Source: JABCYV01 sp963696025 (GTDB lineage Bacteria; Acidobacteriota; Terriglobia; Terriglobales; Acidobacteriaceae). From it: a stretch of DNA of 64,000 bases. Positions 1-8,317 of the stretch are shown here, one piece after another. The notes beneath the pieces were generated by a model. It saw nothing but the letters and a program-made list of their open reading frames with translations, was not told the DNA's origin and made no database searches. The translations under genes and the position numbers were made by a program. The stretch's first letter is position 1. Each line of letters begins with the position of its first letter. The stretch spans positions 124,001-188,000 of the forward strand of contig CAVOII010000006.1 of assembly GCA_963696025.1 (NCBI GenBank), in the 5' to 3' direction.

Positions 1-1
1 T

Positions 2-1528
2 GGCAAAGCTCGTGCCTTCCTCGCCAGCAGGGGTCTGAAGAAGGGCGACCGCTGCGCCTTGTTGGCGCACAACAGCATCGAGTGGGTGGCCGCGGATATG
101 GCAATCATGGCCGAAGGGCTGATTGTGGTGCCGCTTTATGCGCGCCAGGCTCCATCCGAACTCGCGGCAATGATGCAAGACTGCTCGCCGGCATTGATCT
201 GTTGCGGCGATACAAGCCTGCGCGATGCCATCATCCAACTGTGGCCCGAGGCGCCGCCTCAATGTCTTCTTGCCGACATTTTCAACAGAAACGCAGTCGG
301 CCCATCAAAGGCCCAAGTTGCCCAATCCGATCCCGTTACTATCATCTATACCTCGGGAACGTCAGGCGAGGCCAAAGGAGTTGTGCTCGACGCGGGTAAC
401 ATCGGCCACATGCTGCGTTGCACCTCCGGAAGGCTCGATCTTCTGATGGAGAATAATCCCCGTCAGGACCGAGTGTTCCACTATCTTCCGTTCTGCTTTG
501 CAGGTTCCTGGATCATGCTGCTTACTTGCTTGCGGCGGCGCAGCCTGTTGACTCTGAATACTGACCTGAGCAGGCTGGCCGATGAAATGCGTGCCGTCGC
601 TCCGGATTATTCTCTAAATGTCCCGGCGGTGCTCGAGCGCATGCGCAAGGCGGTTGACGAACAATTATGGAAGACCGGCGGATTTCCCCTCACGCTTTAT
701 ACTCGCGCGAAAGCTTCATGGATGCGCCAGCAGGAAGGCCGGAACAGATTCCCGGAACGGATGTGGCTCGCGTTAGCCAGGGCAATTGTTTTTCCGACCA
801 TCCGCAAGAAGATGATTGGCTCGAATCTGAAAGCACTGATCTGCGGCTCGGCTCCGCTTATGTTGGAGACACAACTTTATTTCATGATGCTGGGCATTCC
901 GGTTTTGCAGGTTTATGGACTGACCGAAACCACGGCGATCTGTACTATGGATGACCCCCGTGATGTCGATCCTGGGCGCGTTGGACCAGCCATTAGCGGG
1001 GTCGAAATGAAGCTCAGCGAGTACGACGAGATTGTAGTGCGCGGGCCCAACATCTTTCCGGGTTATTGGAACCATCCGCCGGAAACGGCGAAGGCGCTGC
1101 GTGATGGTTGGTTTCACACTGGAGACCAGGGAGAAGTCGATGCGGCAGGGAACTGGCGTATCATCGGGCGCATCAAGAATCTGATCATCCTGGGCTCTGG
1201 CCACAACATTGCGCCGGAACCGGTCGAAGATGAGGTGCTGCACGCCTTGTCCGGAGCGCAGCAGGTGGTACTGGTGGGAAATGGACGCGGTTATCTTTCG
1301 GCAGTTGTGACCGGGAACGTCAGTCGCGAACAAGTGCAGGCGGCCCTGGATGCAGTGAATTCAAGCCTGCCGCACTACAAGCAGGTGCGGGCATTCCATA
1401 TTCATCCGGAGGCGTTTTCGATCGAGAACGGTTTGCTCACAGCGAATGGGAAGCTGAAGCGGGATCTAATCGCAGCGCGGCTGAAGTCGGAGATCGAAGA
1501 GATGTATCAGGTGAAACAAGCTTCATGA
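2..1528 (+). CDS. Acyl-AMP ligase (long-chain fatty acid CoA/ACP synthetase type), 5' end outside window
   Basis: An adenylate-forming enzyme that activates a carboxylic acid, probably a fatty acid, with ATP for transfer to CoA or a carrier protein. The frame is open from base 2, and the codons before the TTG at 59 still read like the family (GLKKGDRCALLAHNSIEW), so the gene starts upstream of the window. Visible motifs are the P-loop YTSGTSGEAKG (about base 347), VYGLTETT (about 907), GWFHTGD (about 1108) and a C-terminal GKLK lysine. The 508 visible residues suggest little is missing. Its stop overlaps the next gene's start (ATGA), so translation is probably coupled. The substrate cannot be read from the sequence; the RKK...LKALICGSAPL stretch resembles long-chain acyl-CoA synthetases. 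Confidence 0.88.
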   Translation, partial: GKARAFLASRGLKKGDRCALLAHNSIEWVAADMAIMAEGLIVVPLYARQAPSELAAMMQDCSPALICCGDTSLRDAIIQLWPEAPPQCLLADIFNRNAVGPSKAQVAQSDPVTIIYTSGTSGEAKGVVLDAGNIGHMLRCTSGRLDLLMENNPRQDRVFHYLPFCFAGSWIMLLTCLRRRSLLTLNTDLSRLADEMRAVAPDYSLNVPAVLERMRKAVDEQLWKTGGFPLTLYTRAKASWMRQQEGRNRFPERMWLALARAIVFPTIRKKMIGSNLKALICGSAPLMLETQLYFMMLGIPVLQVYGLTETTAICTMDDPRDVDPGRVGPAISGVEMKLSEYDEIVVRGPNIFPGYWNHPPETAKALRDGWFHTGDQGEVDAAGNWRIIGRIKNLIILGSGHNIAPEPVEDEVLHALSGAQQVVLVGNGRGYLSAVVTGNVSREQVQAALDAVNSSLPHYKQVRAFHIHPEAFSIENGLLTANGKLKRDLIAARLKSEIEEMYQVKQAS

Positions 1529-2328
1529 AACAGTTTCACGGCCAAGCTCTCTCTTGGGACCTTAAAGACGGTGTTGTCGAGGTCGTTCTACACCGCGACC
1601 CCTGCAATGAGATTGGCTCAGTCACGCTCGAAGAAATCGAGAAGCTGGTGGTCGCGCTCGATATCTTGAACCACGAAGCCCACGCTCTCATCATCTCCAG
1701 CGATCTGAAGTCCGGTTTCTGTGCCGGCGCCGACTTGCGCGAGCTTTACCAGCGTTCTCAGGAAATGGAGCAGAAGGAAGCCGTCAAGGGCGTCCGCGAC
1801 TACTTGAAGCGGATTCATCGAGTGATGAACACGCTGGACGCTTCCCCTTTGACCACCATTGCCGCGGTCCACGGTGTGACGTTCGGCGGCGGCTTCGAAC
1901 TGGCTTTGGTTTGCGACCTTATTATTGCGGACAAGATGGCGCGATTTTGCTTTCCGGAACTGCGTCTCGGATTGATCCCAGGGTTCGGCGGCATTCCGCG
2001 CCTAAAGCGCGATCTTGGAAACGGCGTGGTCCGGGATCTTTTGCTGACCGGCCGAAGCATCAATGCGACCAGAGCTCAAGCAGTCGGTTTGGTCAGCCAA
2101 GTAGTCGCAGAGGGTGAGGCGCTGAACGCCGCCCGGGCAACCGCGGCCCAGCTTAGGAAATTCGATCGCCGCACGGCGATTGCCGCCAAACAGTTCATCA
2201 AGCCGATCCCCTTTGAAGAGTTACAAAGAGAAATCGACATTTTCTGTGAACTCTTCACCCAGCCGGCAGTGGAGCAGGGATTGAAAAAGTTTGTGGAGAA
2301 CACCGAGGCGCTACCGTACTTGCCGTAG
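1525..2328 (+). CDS. Enoyl-CoA hydratase/isomerase family protein
   Basis: Crotonase-fold enzyme of 267 residues, normal for the family, acting on acyl-CoA (or possibly acyl-ACP) thioesters by hydration, dehydration or isomerisation. The oxyanion-hole segment GFCAGADLREL and the GVTFGGGFELAL block are present. Glutamates aligning with both catalytic residues of classical enoyl-CoA hydratase can be seen, in GGGFELAL and in FPELRLGLIPGFGG, so a true hydratase activity is plausible. The ATG overlaps the TGA of the upstream ligase by four bases, and an acyl carrier protein follows 36 bases downstream, which argues for fatty-acyl modification within one operon. The exact substrate is unknown. Confidence 0.88.
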   Translation: MKQFHGQALSWDLKDGVVEVVLHRDPCNEIGSVTLEEIEKLVVALDILNHEAHALIISSDLKSGFCAGADLRELYQRSQEMEQKEAVKGVRDYLKRIHRVMNTLDASPLTTIAAVHGVTFGGGFELALVCDLIIADKMARFCFPELRLGLIPGFGGIPRLKRDLGNGVVRDLLLTGRSINATRAQAVGLVSQVVAEGEALNAARATAAQLRKFDRRTAIAAKQFIKPIPFEELQREIDIFCELFTQPAVEQGLKKFVENTEALPYLP

Positions 2329-2364
2329 ATTGATAGGGTCGAAATAACAATTAGAATTGCTGTC

Positions 2365-2607
2365 ATGCGAACCGCTGATCAAACTCTTGACGAAATTCTC
2401 GATCTCGCTGCGACCCACTTTAATATCCCGCGGCAGAGGCTCGCTCCCGACGATGACTTCTTCAAGACACTGAGCATTGACAGCCTGCAAGCGCTCGATC
2501 TCCTGACCCGGATTGAGCACCATTTCAATGTGGAGTTACCGGATTACGAGTTGCAGGGAGTGTCGGACTTCCGCACATTGGCGGGCAAAATCCAGGCCAG
2601 GCTGTGA
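2365..2607 (+). CDS. Acyl carrier protein
   Basis: Small acidic carrier protein of 80 residues. Ser40 in the LSIDSLQAL motif is the expected phosphopantetheine attachment site, followed by the usual helix II and the LPDYEL segment. It holds acyl chains as thioesters for the neighbouring enzymes. It lies between an enoyl-CoA hydratase and a second acyl-AMP ligase, not beside fabD/fabG/fabF, so it looks like a dedicated carrier for this cluster rather than the housekeeping AcpP. The motif is slightly atypical (SIDSL instead of GADSL), which fits a specialised carrier. About 140 bases separate it from the next gene. Confidence 0.85.
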   Translation: MRTADQTLDEILDLAATHFNIPRQRLAPDDDFFKTLSIDSLQALDLLTRIEHHFNVELPDYELQGVSDFRTLAGKIQARL

Positions 2608-2745
2608 CCGATTTGGAGTCGCATCATCTCACCTCAGACTGAGAGAGAAAACCTGGGATTTCCTCCGTTCTCAGATTTGAAGATAATGAACTGATTAACA
2701 CGGTTGCTCTGCAGCTCTGGGTCGCTGTGGTGAAATAAAGCATTA

Positions 2746-4452
2746 ATGATCAATCTCGATCAATACACCTGCCTAGGCGCGGCGCTGCGGGACGCGCTGG
2801 ACCGCTGGCCTAATGAAATTTGCCTGATAGAGTCTGAGCGGGACACGGAAAAGACCCGACTTACTTACTCCGACTTCAAGGCTATGGCGCTCCCGTTGGC
2901 ACGCGCGTTGCAGGATGCTGACTTCTTGGTCGGGAATCGCGTCGCCATCATCATGACCAATCAGTCAAAGTGGCTGGTCACGGCCTACGCGGCATTTTTT
3001 GGCGGCGGAGTCCTGGTGCCGCTGGACTACAAACTGACGGCGGCTGAGCACTTGCAATTGCTAGGGCACAGCAAGCCACAAGTTTTGGTGATCGAGTTTT
3101 ACCTGTGGCGCGCGATCACACAGTCCCCGGACTTCAAGAGTCTCAATGCTCTGGTGCTGGTAACGGAAGCGCCGCCCTCGGTCGAGCTGGCGGGCGGTTA
3201 TCGCTGGGAGGAATTTCGCCGCAAAGGTGATCCTGTATTTGTGCCGCGGCAGCGTGAGGACGTCGCGTGCATCGTCTATTCCTCGGGCACCGGCGGTCGT
3301 CCGAAAGGATGCGTTCTTACCCACGAGAATTATCTGGAGCAATGCAAGTCGCTGACCGCCTGGTATCCGTTCTGGCCGGGTGTGCGCTATCTCAGCGTTC
3401 TGCCTACGAACCATGCTATTGATTTTATGGTGGGCTTCATTGGCCCGTTTGTTTGTGGTGCTTGCGTGGTGCATTTGCGCACCCTGCGGCCGGAATTCGT
3501 TCGTGATGCGTTTGTGCGCTACAAGATCACCTACGTCAGCCTGGTTCCGCTGGTGCTCAAGAATCTTGAGCGTGGACTGAAGGCCAAGTTCGAAGCGCTT
3601 TCACCCTTACGGCGGGCCCTCCTGAACCAGTTGATTGCTGTGAACAAATTTCTAACCGGGTGGCGTCCGGATATTCATTTGAGTCGCGCGCTGCTTCCGC
3701 AAGTGCATAAGGCGTTCGGCGGAGGACTGCTGGCAATATTCACCGGCGGCGCATTCATGGAGCCCTCGACGCTGCAGTTTTTTTACGAGCTCGGCATTCC
3801 GGTGGCCAACGGATATGGCCTTACCGAGGCCGGCACTTCGATCACGCTCAACGACCTTAAACCTTTTCGCGCCGATAGTGTGGGCAAGCCGCTGCCAGGG
3901 GTTGAGCTGCGACTGTTGGGTCCAGACTCCGACGGGATCGGCGAGGTGGCCGTCCGTAGCAAGACGGTGATGGCGCACTATCTGGACGATCCGGAACTGA
4001 CTGCAGAAACCATCGTGGATGGTTGGCTGCTGACTGGCGATCTGGGCCGCTTTGACGGCAACGGGCATCTGCAACTGTTTGGCCGCAAGAAGAACATGAT
4101 CGTCACCGAGGGCGGAAAGAATATCTATCCTGAGGATGTTGAGACCTTCTTCGATAGCCTCCCGGTGAAGGAATATTGTGTCTTCGCCGCCAATTACGTT
4201 TGGCCGGCGAAGACTCTCGGCCAGGAAATACTGGTATTGGTCATACATCTGGAGCAAGGGCAGGAGCTCACAGACCCGCTCAAACAGGAGATAGACGTGC
4301 GAAACCGTCGCCTCCCAGATTTCAAGCGGGTAGGTGGATTTCTCGTCTGGGAGAAGGATTTTCCGCGCACAGCATCTATGAAAATCAGGCGCATGGCGCT
4401 TGCCGAAGAGATCCGGAAAATCCTGGGCCGTGGCGCTGTGGTTGTGCTGTGA
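2746..4452 (+). CDS. Acyl-AMP ligase (second of the cluster), candidate acyl-ACP synthetase
   Basis: Second adenylate-forming enzyme of the cluster, 568 residues, full length. Motifs in order are the phosphate loop SSGTGGRPKG, NGYGLTEAGTS, GWLLTGDLGRFDGNG, GRKKNMIVTEGGKNIYPED and a C-terminal TASMKIRR lysine. Directly downstream of an acyl carrier protein, it may load that carrier, as acyl-ACP synthetases do; this is inference from position only. The ATG at 2746 follows a 138-base spacer in which I see no clear terminator. The stop codon overlaps the GTG of the lipid kinase (GTGA), indicating coupled translation. It is clearly diverged from the first ligase and is not a tandem duplicate. Confidence 0.88.
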   Translation: MINLDQYTCLGAALRDALDRWPNEICLIESERDTEKTRLTYSDFKAMALPLARALQDADFLVGNRVAIIMTNQSKWLVTAYAAFFGGGVLVPLDYKLTAAEHLQLLGHSKPQVLVIEFYLWRAITQSPDFKSLNALVLVTEAPPSVELAGGYRWEEFRRKGDPVFVPRQREDVACIVYSSGTGGRPKGCVLTHENYLEQCKSLTAWYPFWPGVRYLSVLPTNHAIDFMVGFIGPFVCGACVVHLRTLRPEFVRDAFVRYKITYVSLVPLVLKNLERGLKAKFEALSPLRRALLNQLIAVNKFLTGWRPDIHLSRALLPQVHKAFGGGLLAIFTGGAFMEPSTLQFFYELGIPVANGYGLTEAGTSITLNDLKPFRADSVGKPLPGVELRLLGPDSDGIGEVAVRSKTVMAHYLDDPELTAETIVDGWLLTGDLGRFDGNGHLQLFGRKKNMIVTEGGKNIYPEDVETFFDSLPVKEYCVFAANYVWPAKTLGQEILVLVIHLEQGQELTDPLKQEIDVRNRRLPDFKRVGGFLVWEKDFPRTASMKIRRMALAEEIRKILGRGAVVVL

Positions 4453-4478
4453 ACGATTGCCCTGTGAACGATTGCCCT
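4449..4478 (+). repeat. 15-bp tandem repeat carrying duplicated GTG start
   Basis: The unit gtgaacgattgccct occurs twice in a row, followed by a partial third copy (gcgaacgac). It encodes two NDCP-type pentapeptides at the start of the lipid kinase and places a second GTG 15 bases after the first. It is directly visible and is probably a slippage product. Confidence 0.9.
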
Positions 4479-5381
4479 GCGAACGACACGTTTCTCGCAG
4501 TGGTCAATCCCGCCGCGGGAGGAGGTCGTTGCCGCAAACTGGTCGGGCCAGCGCTTGATCGTCTACGCGCCGGCGGAATCAAGCTGGAAATGATCGAAAC
4601 CTCCGCCCCCGCACACGCCACACAAATCGTGCGGGAAGCTTATCGGCGAGGCTATCTCCGTTTTATTGCCGTCGGCGGCGACGGAACCTCGTACGAGATC
4701 GTCAACGGACTGTTTCCTGAAGCACAGAAACACGAACGTCCCACGCTGGCGTTTCTTCCCCTGGGCACCGGCAACTCGTTTCTGCGGGATTTCGGCGAAC
4801 GCGGCGTCGAGTTGGCGATCGAGGCCTTACTTGCCGGCCGTTCGCAAGCGTGCGACGTCTTGCGACTCACTCACAGAGCCGGCGTCATCCATTACATCAA
4901 TTTGTTGAGTATGGGCTTTGCCGCCGACGTGGCCACCATGCGGGCGCGGATCTTCAGCGGGTGGGGAGAACCTGGATATCAGTTGTCAATCTTCACTCAG
5001 CTTGTTCGTTTCCGGCGGCGCCCTTTTCCTTTGCGGGTTGATGGAGAATCGGCTATCGACCTGCGGCCTTGCCTGTTCCTTACCTTCAATAACAGCAAAT
5101 ATACCGGCGGAACCATGATGATTGCGCCCAAAGCTGAGGTCAGCGATGGCCTCATCGAATACGTGCGCTGGGGTCCCATCGGACGCGCGGGGCTGATCCG
5201 CAATCTTCCAACGCTCTATGACGGCACGCACATCAATCATCCGCTAGCGGAACGGCGATCGGCAAAGCGTATCGATTTTCATCTCGATGCCCCAGTCGAT
5301 GTCATGGTGGATGGCGAGGTGCTGACTCTGCACTGTGAAACGCTGGACATTCTGCCTTCAGCCCTGAACGTCGTGGTATAA
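4449..5381 (+). CDS. Diacylglycerol/sphingoid-base kinase family lipid kinase
   Basis: Lipid kinase of the DAGK/LCB5/YegS fold, 310 residues from the GTG at 4449. It shows VVNPAAGGGR near the N-terminus, the nucleotide-binding VGGDGT motif, LPLGTGNSF and a C-terminal MVDGE segment. Members phosphorylate the hydroxyl of diacylglycerol, ceramide or sphingoid bases at the membrane. An earlier in-frame ATG at 4176 lies deep inside the ligase gene and is not credible. The first codons form a perfect 15-base tandem repeat, giving two in-phase GTG codons (4449 and 4464), so either could initiate. Coupling to the upstream ligase points to a role in finishing a special lipid. Confidence 0.85.
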   Translation: MNDCPVNDCPANDTFLAVVNPAAGGGRCRKLVGPALDRLRAGGIKLEMIETSAPAHATQIVREAYRRGYLRFIAVGGDGTSYEIVNGLFPEAQKHERPTLAFLPLGTGNSFLRDFGERGVELAIEALLAGRSQACDVLRLTHRAGVIHYINLLSMGFAADVATMRARIFSGWGEPGYQLSIFTQLVRFRRRPFPLRVDGESAIDLRPCLFLTFNNSKYTGGTMMIAPKAEVSDGLIEYVRWGPIGRAGLIRNLPTLYDGTHINHPLAERRSAKRIDFHLDAPVDVMVDGEVLTLHCETLDILPSALNVVV

Positions 5382-5392
5382 GAAACAATTCC

Positions 5393-5753
5393 ATGCGCAA
5401 CATTTTGATCGCTGCGCTCATGGTGGCTGCGTTTGCGGGCGCCTACTACATTGGCCTGACGAACCGAACCGGCCATCTCAATGCTTTTGCTCAGTGCCTG
5501 GAGGGTAAGCAGGTCAAGATGTACGCAGCGTACTGGTGTCCGCATTGCTTCGATCAGAAAGAAATGTTCGGCTCCTCATTTCGGTATTCCTTATGTTGAA
5601 TGCGGCATTAGCGGGTCGCGTCAGGAATCAGACGATTGCATTCAGGCAGGAGTAAAACACTTTCCCACCTGGCAGTTTGCGGACGGCGAACGCCGAGAGG
5701 GCACGCTGTCACTTCAAGCCCTAAGTGAAAAAGCCGGATGCAGATTACCATGA
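5393..5753 (+). pseudogene. Thioredoxin-fold protein with N-terminal anchor, frameshifted
   Basis: The first reading frame (5393-5599) gives an N-terminal hydrophobic anchor, then YAAYWCPHCFDQKEMFG with a CPHC redox site, and stops at 5599. The frame one base later resumes the same fold from FGIPYVECG through GVKHFPTWQF to the stop at 5753. Removing one T from the TTT near 5580 rejoins the two halves. The intact family is the thioredoxin-like partner of bacterial vitamin K epoxide reductase, which passes oxidising equivalents to extracytoplasmic cysteines. The following VKOR gene begins on the stop codon (ATGA). This is either a real null allele or a sequence error. Confidence 0.75.
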
Positions 5754-6182
5754 TCTCTCACGCCCGCCGTATCCTGTCAACGATTGCTGTGCTTGCGTCC
5801 GCTGGAGCGGTCATCTCTTCGGTCTCGCTTTATCAGCACTACCAAACTTCGAGACTGCTTATTGCGACTTTGGAGAGAACTTTAATTGTGACCTGGTCAA
5901 TCGCAGCACCTATTCGACGGTGTTCGGTATCCCGGTCGCGCTGGTCGGGATCATGGGGTATATCGCATTGCTGGCGCTCGCGACGCTTCGTTGCATCAAG
6001 CGGAACACTCCTGTGATATTGCTCATCGCGTCACTGGCCGGATTGGGATTCACCCTTTATCTCACTTACGTCGAGGGGTTCGTTCTGGCGGTTTGGTGCA
6101 TCTTATGCCTGTTGTCTCTAGGTCTCTTTTTCTGATAAACATGCTCGCAGCAATACTCGTAGTGAAGACGGCTCGCTCATGA
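5750..6182 (+). pseudogene. Vitamin K epoxide reductase (VKOR) family protein, two frame breaks
   Basis: Three frames must be joined. The start (ATG 5750, or 5738) reads ISHARRILSTIAVLASAGAV and SVSLYQHYQTS. From about 5860 the frame shifts by one to AYCDFGENFNCDLVNRSTYS and several membrane segments, including the redox pair WCILC. After the TTTTT near 6130 it shifts again to LFLINMLAAILVVKTARS, ending at 6182. All family landmarks survive: the loop cysteines (YCDFG...FNCD) and the CxxC. An intact protein would reoxidise the adjacent thioredoxin-fold protein using quinone. Three frame breaks in 800 bases, counting the neighbour, mean this disulfide-forming pair is either decayed or poorly sequenced. 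Confidence 0.75.
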
Positions 6183-6193
6183 AATAACTCCTT

Positions 6194-7072
6194 ATGGAAG
6201 AAATCATACAATCCCAGGTGGTCGCCACACTGGCGGAGACACGCGGAGCATCGCCAAACCCGTCAGTCGTTGGCGATCTGATTCTTCACGAGTTTCAAAG
6301 CCGTATCTTTCTCTACACGCGGATGCTGCGAGTGTGGTTGCCTCCCGGCTATCACGATCCGGAGAACAAAGACCGGCACTACCCCGTCTTTTATTTGAAC
6401 GACGGCCAGAACCTGTTCGACCGGGGGACGGCGTTTGCGGGCGTTGAATGGCAGGTGGATGAGACAGCGGACCGCCTCATCCGTGAAGACAAGATTCCGC
6501 CGCTGATCATCGTGGGCATCGATAACGCGCAGAAAGATCGTGTGAAAGAATATCTACCTTACCGTTCCCTTCATCCGCCGGTCTTGCGCCCGCAAGGCAA
6601 GCGCTATCCCGATTTTTTGGTCAACGAAGTGATGCCGTTTTTGTACCTTCGCTACCGCATCGCCCGAGGCCCGGAAAATACCGGCTTAGGGGGATCGTCG
6701 CTGGGAGCCATCATTTCCCTGTACACCGTAATCGATCGGCCGGGAATCTTTGACCGGCTGCTGCTGGAGAGTCCGTCTCTATTTATTTCCAATCGACTGC
6801 TTTTGAAATACAGTCGCGCTTTCCGGCAGTGGCCGGAAAAGATCTTTCTTGGAGTCGGAACCAGAGAAGCAGGGCGTCCGGATCGTGACGAAGAAGTGGT
6901 GTACGACGTCCGCGAGCTTGAGCATATTCTGCGCCGAGCTGGTCTGGGAGAGGACCGCTTGCTGGTCAAGATTGATGACGGAGCTGCGCACAACGAAGCC
7001 CAGTGGGCAAGACGCTTTCCTCAAGCGCTGACATTCTTGTTTGGGGAACGAAAGAAGCGCTCAGGAGGATAA
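6194..7072 (+). CDS. Putative esterase, alpha/beta hydrolase (EstD/Fes-like)
   Basis: Serine hydrolase of 292 residues in the family that includes enterochelin esterase and carbohydrate esterases. A GxSxG-type elbow GGSSLGA puts the nucleophile at about Ser169. YPVFYLNDGQNLFD and IIVGIDN are typical early strands, and an AAHNEAQW histidine near residue 268 could complete the triad. No signal peptide is visible, so it is probably cytoplasmic. It starts 11 bases after the broken VKOR gene and may share its transcript. Its 3' end overlaps that of the convergent GT87 gene by 12 bases. The substrate is unknown. Confidence 0.8.
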   Translation: MEEIIQSQVVATLAETRGASPNPSVVGDLILHEFQSRIFLYTRMLRVWLPPGYHDPENKDRHYPVFYLNDGQNLFDRGTAFAGVEWQVDETADRLIREDKIPPLIIVGIDNAQKDRVKEYLPYRSLHPPVLRPQGKRYPDFLVNEVMPFLYLRYRIARGPENTGLGGSSLGAIISLYTVIDRPGIFDRLLLESPSLFISNRLLLKYSRAFRQWPEKIFLGVGTREAGRPDRDEEVVYDVRELEHILRRAGLGEDRLLVKIDDGAAHNEAQWARRFPQALTFLFGERKKRSGG

Positions 7073-8281
7073 TTCGGATGGGGAAATCCGCCAAGTGATC
7101 CAGAGCAGCGCAGTTATCGCCACCACTGACAGTTGCAGATGGGTAAGACGCGCCAGCGGCCCCAATAAGAATAGGGGATAGCACCCGTAAAGAAACGTCT
7201 CTACGGCAGGAGTCCAATGTTGCCCCGCATGCGCAACCGCCCAATCTCCCAGTAGGAGGAAGGCAGGGGCAAGGATTACCAGATCGTAGACGGTCAGATG
7301 AGGAGCGACGAGAACGGTGGCAAACAGAAGCGCCGAGTAGCGAATTGCCAGCGAAGCGCGGCTCCGCCAACAGAGAACTGTCAGCGCAAGTACCCCAATC
7401 GCGCTCGCTACTGCCAAAGCGAATGCCACCTTCGGCCAAGGCAAAAGCAAAGACCAGAACGAGCCCAGTGAATGTGTCTGATAAGGCCGTGGTTCAACTA
7501 GCGGCAAAACCTCACGAAAACGCAAGAGCGCGTGCCCATAGTTGCGCATAACCTGTGTTCCATAGTGCTCCCAACCCCAGGCAAGCTGGACAAAGGCAGC
7601 TGCGATGGCGCCGGCAACTACCTTCCATTCGCGTGCGAAGAGAAACACAATCGCAGCGGCCAACCCTAGTTGTGGTTTGAATATTAAAGACCCGATGGCC
7701 AATCCCGCGAGCCGGGGCTGGGCATGCTGTAACGCGAGAAAAGCCAAAGTAAAGCAGGCCAGCGCCAGACCTGAATTTTGCCCGAATGTTAGTAGATGAA
7801 AGAATCCCGGAAACGCAATTGCTGCGACCAGCACGGTCCAGCCTTGACTCTGCAGATTCGGACAGCTCTTCCACACCGCGTAACAGCATAGCGTGTAAAT
7901 CAGAACGTTAAGAAAAAGCCATGCGGTCAATGCCCACCCGTAGGAAAGTTTGGCGAAGGGCTCGAAGAACAGGGAAACCTGTGGTCCGTAGAGTGGCACG
8001 TAATAGTAGCCCGCAGCTTCAGGAAGTAACTTCGGGGCGAGCAACTCCTGAGCCCGCATGTCGTAAAGCAAATCTCCGCGGCCCTGGCGCGCGAGACTTC
8101 CCAAAGTATAGAAATTTAAGAAATCGGTACCCTTGAGAAGTTCGTTTCGATCGAGCAAGCCCGGCGTGGAGATGGTTATGGCGTAAACCGTCCAAAGGGT
8201 CGCCGCTAACAACGAGCCATGCACGCGGAGGCGGCGCGCGGTCAGCCAGGATGCAGATATCGGGTTGATCGCAGTCTCCAC
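7061..8281 (-). CDS. GT87-like integral membrane glycosyltransferase (DUF2029)
   Basis: Polytopic membrane protein of 406 residues with about ten hydrophobic segments. After the first segment it has GTDFLNFYTLG and a GYYYVPLYGPQVSLFF loop, as in the DUF2029/GT87 family, which includes polyprenyl-phosphate-dependent mannosyltransferases of actinobacteria. In Acidobacteriota the sugar and acceptor are not known. It begins 36 bases after the phosphofructokinase stop and is probably co-transcribed with it, though no functional link is obvious. The assignment to the family is fairly firm; the reaction is inference. Confidence 0.75.
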   Translation of the reverse strand: METAINPISASWLTARRLRVHGSLLAATLWTVYAITISTPGLLDRNELLKGTDFLNFYTLGSLARQGRGDLLYDMRAQELLAPKLLPEAAGYYYVPLYGPQVSLFFEPFAKLSYGWALTAWLFLNVLIYTLCCYAVWKSCPNLQSQGWTVLVAAIAFPGFFHLLTFGQNSGLALACFTLAFLALQHAQPRLAGLAIGSLIFKPQLGLAAAIVFLFAREWKVVAGAIAAAFVQLAWGWEHYGTQVMRNYGHALLRFREVLPLVEPRPYQTHSLGSFWSLLLPWPKVAFALAVASAIGVLALTVLCWRSRASLAIRYSALLFATVLVAPHLTVYDLVILAPAFLLLGDWAVAHAGQHWTPAVETFLYGCYPLFLLGPLARLTHLQLSVVAITALLWITWRISPSELSS

Positions 8282-8317
8282 GGAAGCCCGCCCATCATAC
8301 CCGTATTGCGGCCCCAG

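Noticed and set aside
773..1333. Long open frame on the minus strand inside the first acyl-AMP ligase
   Set aside because: It is antisense to a well-supported enzyme and shows no domain or start signals of its own; such shadows are common in GC-rich coding DNA.
4176..4448. In-frame upstream extension of the lipid kinase
   Set aside because: It lies entirely inside the preceding ligase gene in another frame, and the residues do not match the kinase family; the overlapping GTG at 4449 is a better start.
1..5381. Nonribosomal peptide or polyketide cluster
   Set aside because: Two adenylate-forming enzymes and a carrier protein are present, but there is no condensation, ketosynthase or thioesterase domain in the visible part.
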